From Manihot esculenta (Eukaryota > Streptophyta > Magnoliopsida > Malpighiales > Euphorbiaceae), in contig NC_035174.2 of assembly GCF_001659605.2 (NCBI RefSeq), forward strand, positions 19,692,009 through 19,756,008: a stretch of DNA of 64,000 nt, in the 5' to 3' direction. Positions 49,296 to 60,432 of the stretch are shown here, in pieces. The notes under the pieces are model-generated. The model made no database searches. It saw nothing but the letters and a program-made list of their open reading frames with translations, and had not been told where the DNA came from. Made by a program: the position numbers and the translations under genes. Positions within the stretch are counted from its first letter, which is position 1. Each line of letters starts with the position of its first letter.

Positions 49296-52200
49296 TTAAA
49301 AGAGATGGGGATATTGCTGGAGCATAGACTCCCGTGTCTCCCAGGTGCACTCTTCCAGATTGTGGTGGTTCCAAAGGACTTTCACCATCGGGATTTCCTT
49401 GTTCCTTAGCTTTCTGATCTGGGTGTCTAGGATCCGTACCGGCTGCTCAACATAAGTGAGATTCTCCTGAATCTCCACATCTGGCTCACTAAGAACCTTG
49501 CCCGGATCTGACACAAACTTTCTCAACATAGAAACATGGAAAACCGAATGGATTCTTGCCATTGAAGCAGGTAAATCCAGCTTGTACGATACATTCCCAA
49601 TCTTCTGCAAGATTTCAAAGGGTCCGATGTACCGTGGAGCCAGCTTACCTTTCTTCCCGAACCGAACCACTCCTTTCATTGGAGACACCTTAAGCAATAC
49701 CAGATCCCCTTCCTGAAACTCTACTTGCCGTCTACGGATGTCTGCATAACTCTTCTGTCTGCTTGCAGCAGTCTTGATTCTTTCTCTGATTATGGGTACC
49801 ACCCTACTGGTAATCTCTACTAACTCAGGCCCTGCCAAGGCCTTCTCTCCAACTTCCTCCCAGCAAACAGGTGACCTGCACTTCCTTCCATACAAAGCTT
49901 CATATGGAGCCATCCCAATGCTAGCATGATAGCTGTTATTGTAGGCGAACTCTACCAAGGGTAGATGTTGCCTCCAAGAACCGCCAAAATCTAGCACACA
50001 CATTCTGAGCATATCTTCTATTGTCTGGATGGTCCTCTCTGACTGTCCATCAGTCTGGGGGTGGAAGGCAGTACTGAAATCTAACCTGGTACCCATAGCA
50101 CTCTGCAGACTCCGCCAAAACCTGGAGGTGAACTGGGGCCCTCTATCCGACACTATTGAAACAGGAACCCCATGCAGCCTGACGATCTCATCGACATATA
50201 CCTGCACCAATTTGTCCACAGAGTAGCCACTCCTGACAGGGATGAAGTGAGCAGATTTGGTGAGTCTGTCCACAATCACCCATATGGAGTCCACTCTGTT
50301 GGACGCTGCCGGTAACCCCACTACGAAGTCCATAGCTATATTCTCCCATTTCCACTCTGGAATAGGTAGCGGGTTAAGCATTCCAGCCGGCTTTTGATGT
50401 TCCAGCTTCACCCTCTGACATACTTCGCAGGCGGACACAAACTGTGCCACTTCTTTCTTCATCGCTGGCCACCAATAAACCTTCTTCAAATCTTGATACA
50501 TCTTGGTGGCTCCGGGGTGAACGCTGTATCTTGCATTATGAGCCTCCCTCATAATGTCTCCTTTTAGCCCTATGTCATCTGGTACACAAAGTCTGCTCCC
50601 ATAGCGGAGGATCCCCTTACTGTCAAATCTGAACTCACTTTCCTTGCCTGACTGAACAATCTTGGCAATCTTCACTAACTCTGGGTCCTCATGCTGTTTC
50701 TGAGCCACCTGCTCCAGAAACACAGGTGTCACTCTCATCTGGGCCACTAAAGCACCGGTACCAGACAACTCCAACTGCAGACCTTCATTAATGAGCTTGT
50801 AAAACTCCTTCACCACCGGTCTCCTCTCTGCCGTGATGTGGGATAGACTGCCAAGTGATTTCCGGCTTAAGGCGTCAGCTACTACATTAGCCTTATCTGG
50901 GTGGTACTGGATCTTGCAATCATAGTCACTGAGCAGCTCTACCCATCTCCTCTGTCTCAAATTCAGCTCTCTCTGTTTCAAGATGTGCTGCAGGCTCTTA
51001 TGATCTGTAAAGATCTCACATTTTACCCCATAGAGGTAGTGCCTCCACATCTTGAGTGCAAAGATAACCGCTGCCATCTCAAGATCGTGTGTGGGGTAAT
51101 TCAACTCATGCCTCTTCAGCTGTCTAGAAGCATAAGCGATCACCTTACCATTCTGCATCAACACACAACCCAAGCCTACTCTGGATGCATCACAGAACAC
51201 TGTGAAGTCCTCATTGCTAGTTGGCAGAGCTAACACTGGTGCTGAAGTCAACCTCTTCTTGAGCTCCTCAAAGCTTTCCTCACATTGGTCGGTCCACACG
51301 AACCTCTGGTTCTTTCTAGTCAATCTGGTCAGAGGAGCTGCAATCTTTGAGAAGTCCTGAACGAACCTCCTGTAATAACCAGCCAAACCCAGGAAACTTC
51401 TGATCTCTGTCACTGAGGTGGGTCTAGGCCAGTTAGTCACAGCCTCTACTTTCTTGGGGTCTACCTCTATTCCATTCTCTGACACTACATGCCCCAAGAA
51501 TGAGATGCTCCTCAACCAGAACTCACACTTGGAGAACTTGGCATACAAGTCATGTTCCCTCAAGGTCTGCAGAACTATCCTCAGATGATGGGCATGCTCC
51601 TCTGCATTCCTGGAATACACTAAGATATCATCTATGAAGACAATAACAAAGTGATCCAGGTACTGTCTAAACACTCTGTTCATGAGGTCCATGAATGCTG
51701 TAGGGGCGTTTGTTAACCCGAACGGCATTACTAGAAACTCATAATGCCCATATCTGGTCCTGAATGCCGTCTTCGGCACATCTTCCTCTCTGATCCTCAA
51801 CTGATGATACCCGGACCTCAGATCTATTTTGGAGAAACAACCCGCTCCTGCTAGCTGGTCGAATAGATCGTCAATCCGGGGCAACGGGTACTTGTTCTTA
51901 GTAGTGACTTTGTTCAACTGCCTGTAGTCGATACAAAGTCTGAGGGTCCCATCCTTATTTCTCACAAAAAGCACTGGAGCACCCCAAGGTGAGGTAATCG
52001 GTCGGATGAAGCCCCTGTCTACCAGATCTTGCAACTGTTCCTTCAACTCCTTTAACTCAGCTGGTGCCATCCTGTAGGGAGGGATAGAGATCGGTCGGGT
52101 TCCAGGCATTAACTCTATCTCGAACTCTATCTCCCTAGCAGGTGGTAAACCTGGCAGCTCGTCTGGGAAAACATCTAAGAACTCTCTGACCACTGGCACT

Positions 52201-54296
52201 GAGGCGGGCTCTCTAACCTGACTGTCTAGCTCTCTCACATGAGCTAGAAAACCCTGACAACCCCTCCTGAGCAGCCTACGAGCCTGTAGGGCTGATATCA
52301 GACCTCTAGGTGTACCCCTTTTGTCTCCTCTGAAGACGACCTCTAACCCATCCTGACATCTGAACTTAACTACCTTGTCCCTGCAGTCTAAGGTAGCACC
52401 ATGGGCAGATAACCAGTCCATCCCTAGAATGACGTCAAAATCAGTCAACTCTAGAACCACAAGGTCTGCGGACATACATCTTCCCTCCACAAAAACTGGA
52501 CTACATTGGCAGACTGACTCTGCCACTGACGGGTCACACTTGGGTCCACTGACCCATAGGGGACACTCTAACTCAGAGACCATCAACCCTAACCTCTGCA
52601 CGGCTCTCGGAGCAATAAAAGAATGAGATGCACCAGGGTCCATCAATGCATACACATCAGAACAACCAATGATGAGATTACCTGCCACCACGGTGTTGGA
52701 TGTGTTAGCCTCTTGCTGTGTCATTGTGAAGATCCTTGCTGGAGCTGACGGACCTTCACCTCTGAAACCCGCTGAAGAAGAGGCTGCTCCTCTCCCTCTA
52801 CCTCTGCCACTGGCTTGAGTTGATGCTGGAGCTACTGGCTGAGCTACACTGCCTGAACCTGTCTGCTGGGACTGTGCCATAACAGCTGCTCTAGGACAGT
52901 CCCGAGCCACATGTCCCTCTTGCCCACATCTGAAGCAGGCTCTGGACCCATAAAGGCACACTCCCCTGTGTGGCTTACCACACTTCACACATGCTACATT
53001 GTCTGCACCTGAGCTCGAGCCACCTCCAAAACCCAGACCTGACTTGATCTTGCCCCAGAACTTGTTCTTCTTTGGCTTCTTGGTGGTATTACTCCACCTC
53101 TTGCTGCCTGAAGCTGCAGCACTCAAAGATGAGGGATCTAGTCTTCCCCCACCTGGAGTCTTAGAACCAGAAGGCTGTGCCACTGACTGTCTGACTTTCC
53201 CTTCTATGATTGCACTAGCCTCCATCCTCCGAGCCATATCAACTATGGCGTGGAAACTCTCTCTGTCTGCTGACTGAATCAAGAAGGAATACCTGGAGTG
53301 AAGCCTCATGATATACCTCCTTGACTTCTGCTGATCTGTGCCCAGATTTTGCCCTGCAAACGGCAGCAGCTCCAAGAATCTATCTGTGTACTCATCTACA
53401 CTCATCTCCTCCGTCTGCCTTAATTGTTCAAATTCAATCATTTTCATCTCCCTTGAACTGTCAGGGAAAGCCCATCCTGCAAACTCATTTGCAAAATCCT
53501 CCCATGAAAGACTGTCCACCCTCGGTTTGATATAGCTCTTGAACCACTCACGGGCCTTTTTGCATTTTAGGGTGAACCCAGCCATCTGAATGGCTCTACT
53601 GTCGTCCGCCCCTATCTCGTCTGTTATCATCTTGACCCTCTCCAGATACACAAATGGGTCATCACCGTTATCATATTGGGGAGCACCCAACTTCATGTAG
53701 TCGGTCATCTTGACTTTGCTCCCTCTGGATGAACTAGGGTTAGGTATTTGGGTTTCCGGGACAGTAGGTGCTACTGGTGCTGGAGGAGGTGCAACATCCC
53801 CTGGGGTAGGGTTTGCTGGATTTGAATAGTAGGGTGGAGGTGGATACATTGGGTACTGAGAGTATGGTGGGTAGTAAGGTGGGTATGGCATCTGTGTGGG
53901 ATAAGGGCTGAAGTTAGGGTAATCCGATGTACCTCCCATCGAATACCCGGGGTGTTGTGAGAAATGTGGGTAGTGGGGTGGCTGAACAAATCCCGAGGCC
54001 TGAGTGCCTCCTTGGGACTCTCCCATTCCCTCTTCTGACATACTGACTCCCAAACTGCCATCCCTCCTCTGCTCTAGATCCATATCATCCCCCACGTCCT
54101 CTGACGCTCCTTCCTGAACTATTCCTCTGACTGATCCACTTCTACCCAGATCTAGAGACCTTCTAGGGTCTCTCACTGCTCTTTCCCTGTTAGATCTACT
54201 AGACATTGCCCTAGGCAATGCTGGAGGATGGGCGCTTGTGCCCTCATCCTCAGGTGGCACTCTAGTCAATCTTGCTGATCGACGAGTTCCTCTCAT
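49296..54296 (-). CDS. gag-pol: Gag-Pol polyprotein of element D, intact
   Basis: A single open frame of 1666 aa, starting at the MRGTRR methionine, which is conserved at the same place in elements A, B and C (an in-frame methionine 11 codons upstream lies in the leader). Residues about 105-205 are a proline/tyrosine-rich gag linker, and about 215-360 are the retrotransposon gag domain. The CCHC zinc knuckle [14 protein letters not shown] is at 454-467. Protease has DPGASH with the catalytic Asp at 553. RT has FIDD with Asp 889-890. RNase H has its first Asp at 1036. The integrase HHCC zinc region lies at about 1262-1300, followed by the catalytic Asp 1323, Asp 1384 and Glu 1420 (35 residues between the last two). 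A C-terminal chromodomain-like segment (about 1630-1664, VKVLWNHH and CTWE) ends the protein. The order RT-RH-IN plus chromodomain marks a chromovirus of Tekay/Del type. All the key residues I looked for are present, so the protein could be functional. Confidence 0.95.
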   Translation of the reverse strand: MRGTRRSARLTRVPPEDEGTSAHPPALPRAMSSRSNRERAVRDPRRSLDLGRSGSVRGIVQEGASEDVGDDMDLEQRRDGSLGVSMSEEGMGESQGGTQASGFVQPPHYPHFSQHPGYSMGGTSDYPNFSPYPTQMPYPPYYPPYSQYPMYPPPPYYSNPANPTPGDVAPPPAPVAPTVPETQIPNPSSSRGSKVKMTDYMKLGAPQYDNGDDPFVYLERVKMITDEIGADDSRAIQMAGFTLKCKKAREWFKSYIKPRVDSLSWEDFANEFAGWAFPDSSREMKMIEFEQLRQTEEMSVDEYTDRFLELLPFAGQNLGTDQQKSRRYIMRLHSRYSFLIQSADRESFHAIVDMARRMEASAIIEGKVRQSVAQPSGSKTPGGGRLDPSSLSAAASGSKRWSNTTKKPKKNKFWGKIKSGLGFGGGSSSGADNVACVKCGKPHRGVCLYGSRACFRCGQEGHVARDCPRAAVMAQSQQTGSGSVAQPVAPASTQASGRGRGRGAASSSAGFRGEGPSAPARIFTMTQQEANTSNTVVAGNLIIGCSDVYALMDPGASHSFIAPRAVQRLGLMVSELECPLWVSGPKCDPSVAESVCQCSPVFVEGRCMSADLVVLELTDFDVILGMDWLSAHGATLDCRDKVVKFRCQDGLEVVFRGDKRGTPRGLISALQARRLLRRGCQGFLAHVRELDSQVREPASVPVVREFLDVFPDELPGLPPAREIEFEIELMPGTRPISIPPYRMAPAELKELKEQLQDLVDRGFIRPITSPWGAPVLFVRNKDGTLRLCIDYRQLNKVTTKNKYPLPRIDDLFDQLAGAGCFSKIDLRSGYHQLRIREEDVPKTAFRTRYGHYEFLVMPFGLTNAPTAFMDLMNRVFRQYLDHFVIVFIDDILVYSRNAEEHAHHLRIVLQTLREHDLYAKFSKCEFWLRSISFLGHVVSENGIEVDPKKVEAVTNWPRPTSVTEIRSFLGLAGYYRRFVQDFSKIAAPLTRLTRKNQRFVWTDQCEESFEELKKRLTSAPVLALPTSNEDFTVFCDASRVGLGCVLMQNGKVIAYASRQLKRHELNYPTHDLEMAAVIFALKMWRHYLYGVKCEIFTDHKSLQHILKQRELNLRQRRWVELLSDYDCKIQYHPDKANVVADALSRKSLGSLSHITAERRPVVKEFYKLINEGLQLELSGTGALVAQMRVTPVFLEQVAQKQHEDPELVKIAKIVQSGKESEFRFDSKGILRYGSRLCVPDDIGLKGDIMREAHNARYSVHPGATKMYQDLKKVYWWPAMKKEVAQFVSACEVCQRVKLEHQKPAGMLNPLPIPEWKWENIAMDFVVGLPAASNRVDSIWVIVDRLTKSAHFIPVRSGYSVDKLVQVYVDEIVRLHGVPVSIVSDRGPQFTSRFWRSLQSAMGTRLDFSTAFHPQTDGQSERTIQTIEDMLRMCVLDFGGSWRQHLPLVEFAYNNSYHASIGMAPYEALYGRKCRSPVCWEEVGEKALAGPELVEITSRVVPIIRERIKTAASRQKSYADIRRRQVEFQEGDLVLLKVSPMKGVVRFGKKGKLAPRYIGPFEILQKIGNVSYKLDLPASMARIHSVFHVSMLRKFVSDPGKVLSEPDVEIQENLTYVEQPVRILDTQIRKLRNKEIPMVKVLWNHHNLEECTWETRESMLQQYPHLF

Positions 54297-54553
54297 CCTG
54301 TTTTCTGAAAAACAGCACACATCAAGCAAGCATTAGCATCATATGGTTCATGTGGGCACACATGAACCCTCATTACATACATCACATAGCATAGCATGTC
54401 ATTAATGCACATGCATATTATCATGGCATTACACATCATCATTCAAGACAGGACTCTACATCCTATCCTAGTGAACATGACATTTCCTATTGTGCTTGAC
54501 CTTCTATAACATCTATGAGCCCGACACGCTAGGTCCGACCATATGAACCTAGG

Positions 54554-54566
54554 GCTCTGATGCCAC
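54554..54566 (-). other. Primer-binding site of element D
   Basis: TGGCATCAGAGCC two bases after the 5' LTR. It matches the initiator tRNA-Met complement TGGTATCAGAGCC of elements A, B and C, with one difference (T to C at position 4). Confidence 0.85.
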
Positions 54567-54568
54567 TC

Positions 54569-56813
54569 TGTAACGCCCCGGAAATCCAGACCGCTACCGA
54601 CGCTAGGATCCAGATCGGCATAAGGCCGCCGGGAACCGTAGCAAGCCTGACATATAACCTGTAAACCTGTTCAACCCCATACATGATCATCCATCACATA
54701 AACCTGTAATATTTCTCATATATCAACCAAACATAACCTGTACATAAACATAAACGTGAACATAAACCTCCACTGGAGCCCTCATCAAATGCTCCAATGG
54801 GGTATCTCATCATACATAAGTTTGGTTGAAACATAAACATTATAAACATATCTATAGATCATGTATCAAAGGGATAACAATACTCATAGGGTCAAGCACA
54901 ACTATAACCTCAATATACCTCATTACATAACATACTGTAATGTCTTACATTACATCATAATACAATTGTCATGTCCACAATCTAACTATTACATAAACAT
55001 ACTTCAAGACTCTGGCTAACCTCCTGGTCTACCCTGTACCTGCACATCTGGGGTTAGGGGAGAGGGGTGAGCTACAAAGCCCAGTGAGCAGAATAGAGAA
55101 ATCATATATTAAAATTTCATGCTTTCATGAAATGCAACACATCACAAACAAATCACATAAGGATGAATTTGTCACCAATAGCCCCCTACATAATCCATAA
55201 TGCCAGAACGTAGAATGGGTCCTGGTCTTTCTCTTATATAACATAGCATAACATTCCAAAGTGCCAGGGACGTAGAATGGGTCTTCCTGGACTTTCTCTT
55301 AACATGGTGCCAGCGAACGTAGAATGGGTCCCACTGGTCTTTCATTCCGTACCGTACATAATCATATCATAGATTGAGGGCTATGGCTCATCTGCATTCA
55401 TCCACATCAACAACGTAAAATGCAATGCAACATATTCGTGATTTCTAATGCAAACACCCTAACATATCACATGGTATCCATGATGCGTGAATCATGCTGA
55501 AACATTTATTATTTACTTTAAAACATAAAGAGTTTATTCTACTCACCTCTAGCTGAAGCTCAGCAGACTCAGAAGCAGCTATCTCACTGCTGGGGTCCCT
55601 GATTTCTCGGGTCCGAACCTACACAGGTGGACTCAAATGAGGGACCGAACATACATGAACATAACTCTAAACATCTCCCCAAAAACCCCCCTAAAACATC
55701 ATAAAACAATTATATAAAAACATGCAAGAAATGGCTGGACAGGACACTTTCGGCGGCAGGTTCGGCGGCCGAAAGTCCCTCCAGAGCCGAAAGTCAGGCA
55801 CTTTCGGCGGCACCTTCGGCGGCCGAAAGTCCCAGACAGAGACGAAAGTATCTTTTCGGGGGCAAGCTTCGGCAGCCGAATGCTGCCTCCACAAGGGGGT
55901 TTGGTGGCCGAAAGTTCCTTCGGCTGCCGAACCTGGTTTCTCCCAAATGGGCAGAAACTTGGCTCAAATGAACCTCTTGCCTCCCAAAGCCTCAAATCAT
56001 GCATAAACTTGTTCTAAAACATGCATACATATCATACATCACACTTAGGGGTCTCAAACTATCAAATACCCCAACTACAACACTTCAATCATGCCACATT
56101 GTTCAAAAACATAACATTTGCTCAAAACTCATACAACCCTATACATGCCATTCTACCCCATAAAACAACTTAAAACTTACTTAAAACATACAATGAGCTT
56201 AAGATCGGCTCTTACCTCTTGATGATCGAGAGAGAGACGACCTAAACTCGGAGATCCAAGCAAATGAGCTCCTGAGTTCCCAAAGCTCCAAAACTTGTCT
56301 TAAATGCTCAAAACTTGCAATGTGAGGTTAAAACTCAAGAAAAATGGAGGAGATTTGGAGAAAGAACACAAGATTTGGGAAGAGGGAGGTCGGAAGCTAG
56401 CTGTGGCCGAAAATGGGAGGAAGCTCGCCCATTTCGGCCAAGTGACCCTTTTATAGGTGGCTGGCCAGGCCACGTTTGGGGGCCGAAAGTGCCTCCGCAT
56501 GCATGCCATGTTCGGCGGCCGAACTTGACTTTCAGCGGCCGAACCTGGACTTCCCTCACTCATGCTTTCGGGGGCCTAACGTGCCTCCAAAACGCATGCA
56601 TGTTCGGCGGCCGAACTTGACTTTCGGCGGCCGAACCTGGGTTTTCCTCCAAAGACTTTTCATGCAAAAACTCATTTAATTTTCATACTTAAAACATTAA
56701 AATACATGAAAACATTTTATAAAAACATGTTTTTACCCTTCTAGAGGTTTCCGACATCCGAAATTCCACCGGACGGTAGGAATTCCGATACCGGAGTCTA
56801 ACCGGGTATTACA
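54569..56813 (-). repeat. 5' LTR of element D
   Basis: A 2245-bp LTR. On the minus strand it runs TGTAATACCCGG to GGGGCGTTACA. It holds a TATAAAAG box at 56448-56455, palindrome clusters upstream of it (about 56475-56640) and further in (55745-55940), and three hairpin repeats at 55200-55350. Confidence 0.92.
56448..56455 (-). promoter_or_regulatory. TATA box of element D 5' LTR
   Basis: TATAAAAG on the minus strand, conserved at the same place in every LTR of the family. The palindrome cluster with GCC-box cores lies just upstream. Transcription would be expected to begin about 30 bp downstream; this is inferred, not seen. Confidence 0.7.
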
Positions 56814-56818
56814 CAACT

Positions 56819-58020
56819 AATAAAAGCAATTAAAACAGTAAGTAATCTAAAATAAGAGAGAAATCAATAAGAGAAAGGTCTAGTTGAAGATATGGATCCA
56901 CTTTGGTTGTTTGGGTTGATCATTGAAACATGGTTACCTTGATTGATTCAATAGGTTGGTTATGGGGGTGGAAGACGCTTCTCACCACCATGTCTTTCAT
57001 TATGAACAAATTGATTAGGGAACGTCCTCTAACCAATTACTAATCAACAAATTGCCAAGGAACATCCTTGGGCTATAGGCATCAAAACAATTGCCAATTG
57101 CATGAAGAACAAGAAAGATCCAAACCCTAACTACTCAAACGCATGAGATGATGTTAGATCATGCAATTCCTTGGATGTTTACACCAAGTGTTCTATGGAC
57201 AGAATATTTCCAGCAATTACGGACTAACAAATATCCTAATCCAACAATCAATTAACTTTGCAATTAAGAGTCAAGTGGCCAATTTGATCTAAACAACAAA
57301 GCAATCTTAGAATCAAAGCACAATTGCATGAATATTGAATAAAATCAAAGACAAAAGTTTCTGTTCAGATCTCACAACCTTTTAAACAACCTTAGTTTCA
57401 ACCAAACTTCAACTAGAAAGAAGGTTTCAGCCTCTCATGGCTGAACCAAAACAGAAAATAAAAGAAAAGAAGAAGATGGAAGAACCGGTGGTGGCACAAG
57501 TGGTGGAGGAGTGGCGGCCGAACCTTGGAGAGGTTGGGAGATTCAAAATCTGCCTCTTCTTGTCTTCTTGAAGCCTTTAAATATGTCTTGAGAGGCTGCC
57601 TAGGGTTTCATGGAAGTCCAGGAGGCTTTTAGAGGCTGTCCAAAGTGTCCTTGGTGTTGCATGTGCCTTGTTTGTGCATGTATGAAGGCAAAAACGAGTT
57701 GCATGTGAGGGAAGGCAAGTGGGGGCACTTTGGTCTTTTTACTTGCTGCCCTAGGTCTTCAAGATGTTGCCTTAAGAGTTAAGAGGCTGCCCATGCACTA
57801 ATAAGGAAGGTAGAGACTCCTTTTGAATTTTGAATGTGCATGGCACTAAATAGGAAGCATGTGATCTTTGGATTTTCTTTCCTTCATAAGGGGGATCTTG
57901 AAATCCAATAATTGAATGTGAATATTGAAGATTTGGATGTCAAGATATTTCCCTTATTTGGCTCCTCAAATATGGAAACTTGGAATATGGCTTCTTGAAC
58001 AAGGAAGGAGTGCAATAGAG
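56819..58020 (-). other. Element E interior, noncoding
   Basis: Right-hand part of element E without a credible open frame. It shares no long stretch with the other LTR family except near its end (58021-58262). Confidence 0.5.
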
Positions 58021-58824
58021 CGCATTTTCGGCTGCCTAAGTTGAGTTTCGGAGGCTGGAATTTTGGAGGTTCGGCGGCCGAAGGTTGGGATTCGGGGGCC
58101 AAAGGTAGTGGACTTTCGTCTCTGTCTGCATGGTTCGGCAGCCGAAGGTTGCCGCCGAAGGTGGTCCACTTTTGTTTCTGGAGTCCTCTTTCGGCCGTCG
58201 AAGGTTGCTGCCGAAGGTGGTTCACTTTTGGCTTCCGAAAGTTGCCTCCGAAGGTTGCTTCTCTAATTTTGGCTTCTTTTGGCATTTTTAAGAGCATTTT
58301 CTCCAAATTGTTTTTTTACACCTAATACTTGCAAAACATGATTAAAACCACAAAATTAGGTAGAATAGGTGCAAATAAACATCAATAAGATCATGAAAAT
58401 ATGGACTAAAATATGCTCTATCAGCTCTCATCTTTGCTCTAGGTGGGCTAAACTCATTCTATGTTAAGCCTGGTTTTTCAACAAACTCATTTACATAAAA
58501 CGTCATGTATACAAAGGAATTACAACTCTGATACTGATCAAGCACAATTCTATACATTATACAATATAAACTATCTCTTTATCATTACATGTCCACACTA
58601 GCTATTACACATCTCTTCACTCTTCTATACCCTACTGACTTCTCTCTGGACTCTGAAGACTGAACCTGCAAAACTGGGGTTAAGGGAGAGGGATGAGCTA
58701 TACTAGCCCAGTGAGCAGAACTATAAAACAGCTTAGTAGAACATGATCTCATGGAATGCATCACAGCACAAACAAGCCACATCAAGGGTAAACCTGTCAC
58801 CAACTAGTCCCAGCATCTGTCTGT

Positions 58825-59018
58825 GTCAGGGCATAGAGGTAAGCACCCGACTATCCGTCTCATCACATACATTACTTACCATTGTGCCAGGGCATAGAGG
58901 CAGGCTCCTGGTCTTGCTCGCATATATATATGTGTATATAATACCTGGGTCAGGGCGTAGAGGTAAGCACCTGACAATCCGTCTAATCTATGCCAGGGCG
59001 TAGAGGTAGGCACCCGGC
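58825..59018 (-). repeat. Four hairpin repeats in solo LTR F
   Basis: Arms GTCAGG/CCCGAC (58825), GCCAGG/CCTGGT (58886), GTCAGG/CCTGAC (58949) and GCCAGG/CCCGGC (58992) enclose a ggcgtagaggtaagca-type loop. GTCAGG/CCTGAC against GCCAGG/CCTGG is a paired change. The mismatched positions become G-U pairs when read on the sense (minus) strand. Confidence 0.7.
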
Positions 59019-60432
59019 TCTCAGGGACTATTGGATCATTCAGAATTCACCCACATTAACAACAAAGTATGCAATGCCTCATATTCGTGATCTCTAATGC
59101 AATCACCCTACAACATGGTCATGATGCATGAAACATGCTAAAAACATTTAATTTCTCATATTAAAAATAGTTAAGTTTAGTTCCACTCACCTCTGGCTGA
59201 CTCTGAACTGACTCTGCAGGTTCTGAAGCAGTGCTCACTGCTGAACTCCCTGGTTCCTCTGGTCCGTTCCTACACAGGTGGACTCAAATGAGGGACCAAA
59301 CTAACTCAAGAACAACTCTAGAAAACTCCCTAAAACCCCTTTAAAAGATCCTAAAACAATCACATAAAACATGCAAAAGAAGGCTGGACAGGGCATTTTC
59401 GGCAGCAGGTTCGGCGGCCGAAACCCCCTTCCAGAGACGAAACTCATGCATGTTCGGCGGCACCTTCGGCAGCTGAAAGTCTCGTCCAGAGACGAAACTC
59501 AACCTTCGGCGGCACTTTCGGCGGCCGAACCTTCCCTCCAGAGACGAAAGTCCCAAGTTTTGGAGGCAAGCTTTGGCAGTCGAAACTGCCTCCACAAGGG
59601 GTTCGGCGGCCGAACCTTCCTTCGGTGGCCGAACCTAGTTTTGCCCGAAGGGTAGAACCCTGCTCTGTTTCATGCAAACTTCCCCCCAAACTTACCTCAA
59701 CATGCAAACAACTACTCCCAACTAGCACATACCATATAACATGCATAAGGGGGTCTAAAACTAACTTCTAACCCCAACAAACATAACACATAACACATAT
59801 ATATGCTTATACACAAAAATCATCAAAAACCTCAACTTAACCCTATCATGCATACTACCCATAAAACTTCCATAAAACCTTCAAAAATCAAGAAAGGAAG
59901 TTCAGGATATTTACTTACCTCTTCCAAACAAGAGAATAAAGGATCCCAACGTGGAGATATGGAGAAATCCACTCTCAAAGTCTCCAAGCTTCCAAACTTT
60001 ACTTTTTTGCTCAAAAACTTCAAAACCACATGAAAATCCATCAAAACCATGAAAGATTTGAGAAAATACATAAATCACTCAAGGAAGATCAAGTCTCACC
60101 TCAGCTTGTGCAAATGGAAAGAAAATCTTATCCATTTGACCGACCTAGGGCCTTTTATAGGTGGCTGGCCAGACCACCTTCGGCGGCCTAACGTGAAACC
60201 CGAAAGCCATGCAAGTTCAGCGGCCGAAAGTCACCTTCGGCGGCCGAACCTGGCTTTTCTGCCTTGGTTCCTTTTCTTTCAAAAACTCATTTTCCTTTAT
60301 ACTTAAAACATGAAAACAAGGTAAAATACTTTAGCAAACATATGTATTACCTGCCTAGAGGATTCCGACACCCGAGATTCCACCGGACTACAGGAATTCC
60401 GATGCCGGACTCTAGCCGGGTATTACAACTAT

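Larger units (their letters stand above)
21314..56813 (-). mobile_element. Full-length Ty3/gypsy chromovirus D, opened by element A in its 3' LTR
   Basis: The ends are TGTAACACCCCG (21314) and GGGTATTACA (56813), with the target duplication CAACT at 21309-21313 and 56814-56818. Without element A it is about 9.8 kb: a 5' LTR, a primer-binding site, an intact gag-pol, a polypurine tract and a 3' LTR. It is the only element here with an uninterrupted coding frame. The A insertion in the 3' LTR leaves the 5' LTR promoter and the coding region physically intact. Confidence 0.93.
21079..58423 (-). mobile_element. LTR-like insertion E (second family, probable solo LTR), opened by element D
   Basis: The left part is 21079-21313 and the right part is 56819-58423 (net about 1840 bp). 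The termini are TGACAGGAGCGG and TGCTCTATCA on the plus strand, a TG...CA pair with imperfect TGACAG/CTATCA inverted ends. A 5-bp duplication GCTCT (21074-21078 and 58424-58428) flanks it. It has no coding region, PBS or PPT, so a solo LTR of a different retrotransposon is the best reading. Read on the minus strand it starts TGATAGAGCATATTTTAG, a typical plant gypsy LTR start. Near 58021-58262 it carries the same TTCGGC/GCCGAA palindromes and ctttcgtctctgtctg block as the other LTR family. Confidence 0.7.
20865..60427 (-). mobile_element. Solo LTR F, opened by the whole nest
   Basis: The left part 20865-21078 begins TGTAACAGCCCGG and the right part (58429-60427) ends GGGTATTACA. The matching target duplication ACTAT lies at 20860-20864 and 60428-60432. 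Removing the element E insertion leaves about 2.2 kb, the normal LTR length of this family. No internal domain of its own is present. The right part carries four hairpin repeats at 58825-59018 and palindromes at 59395-59640 and 60175-60250. Confidence 0.9.

Noticed and set aside
58825..59018. Hairpins considered as miRNA precursors
   Set aside because: Stems of only 5-6 bp are far too short for a precursor.
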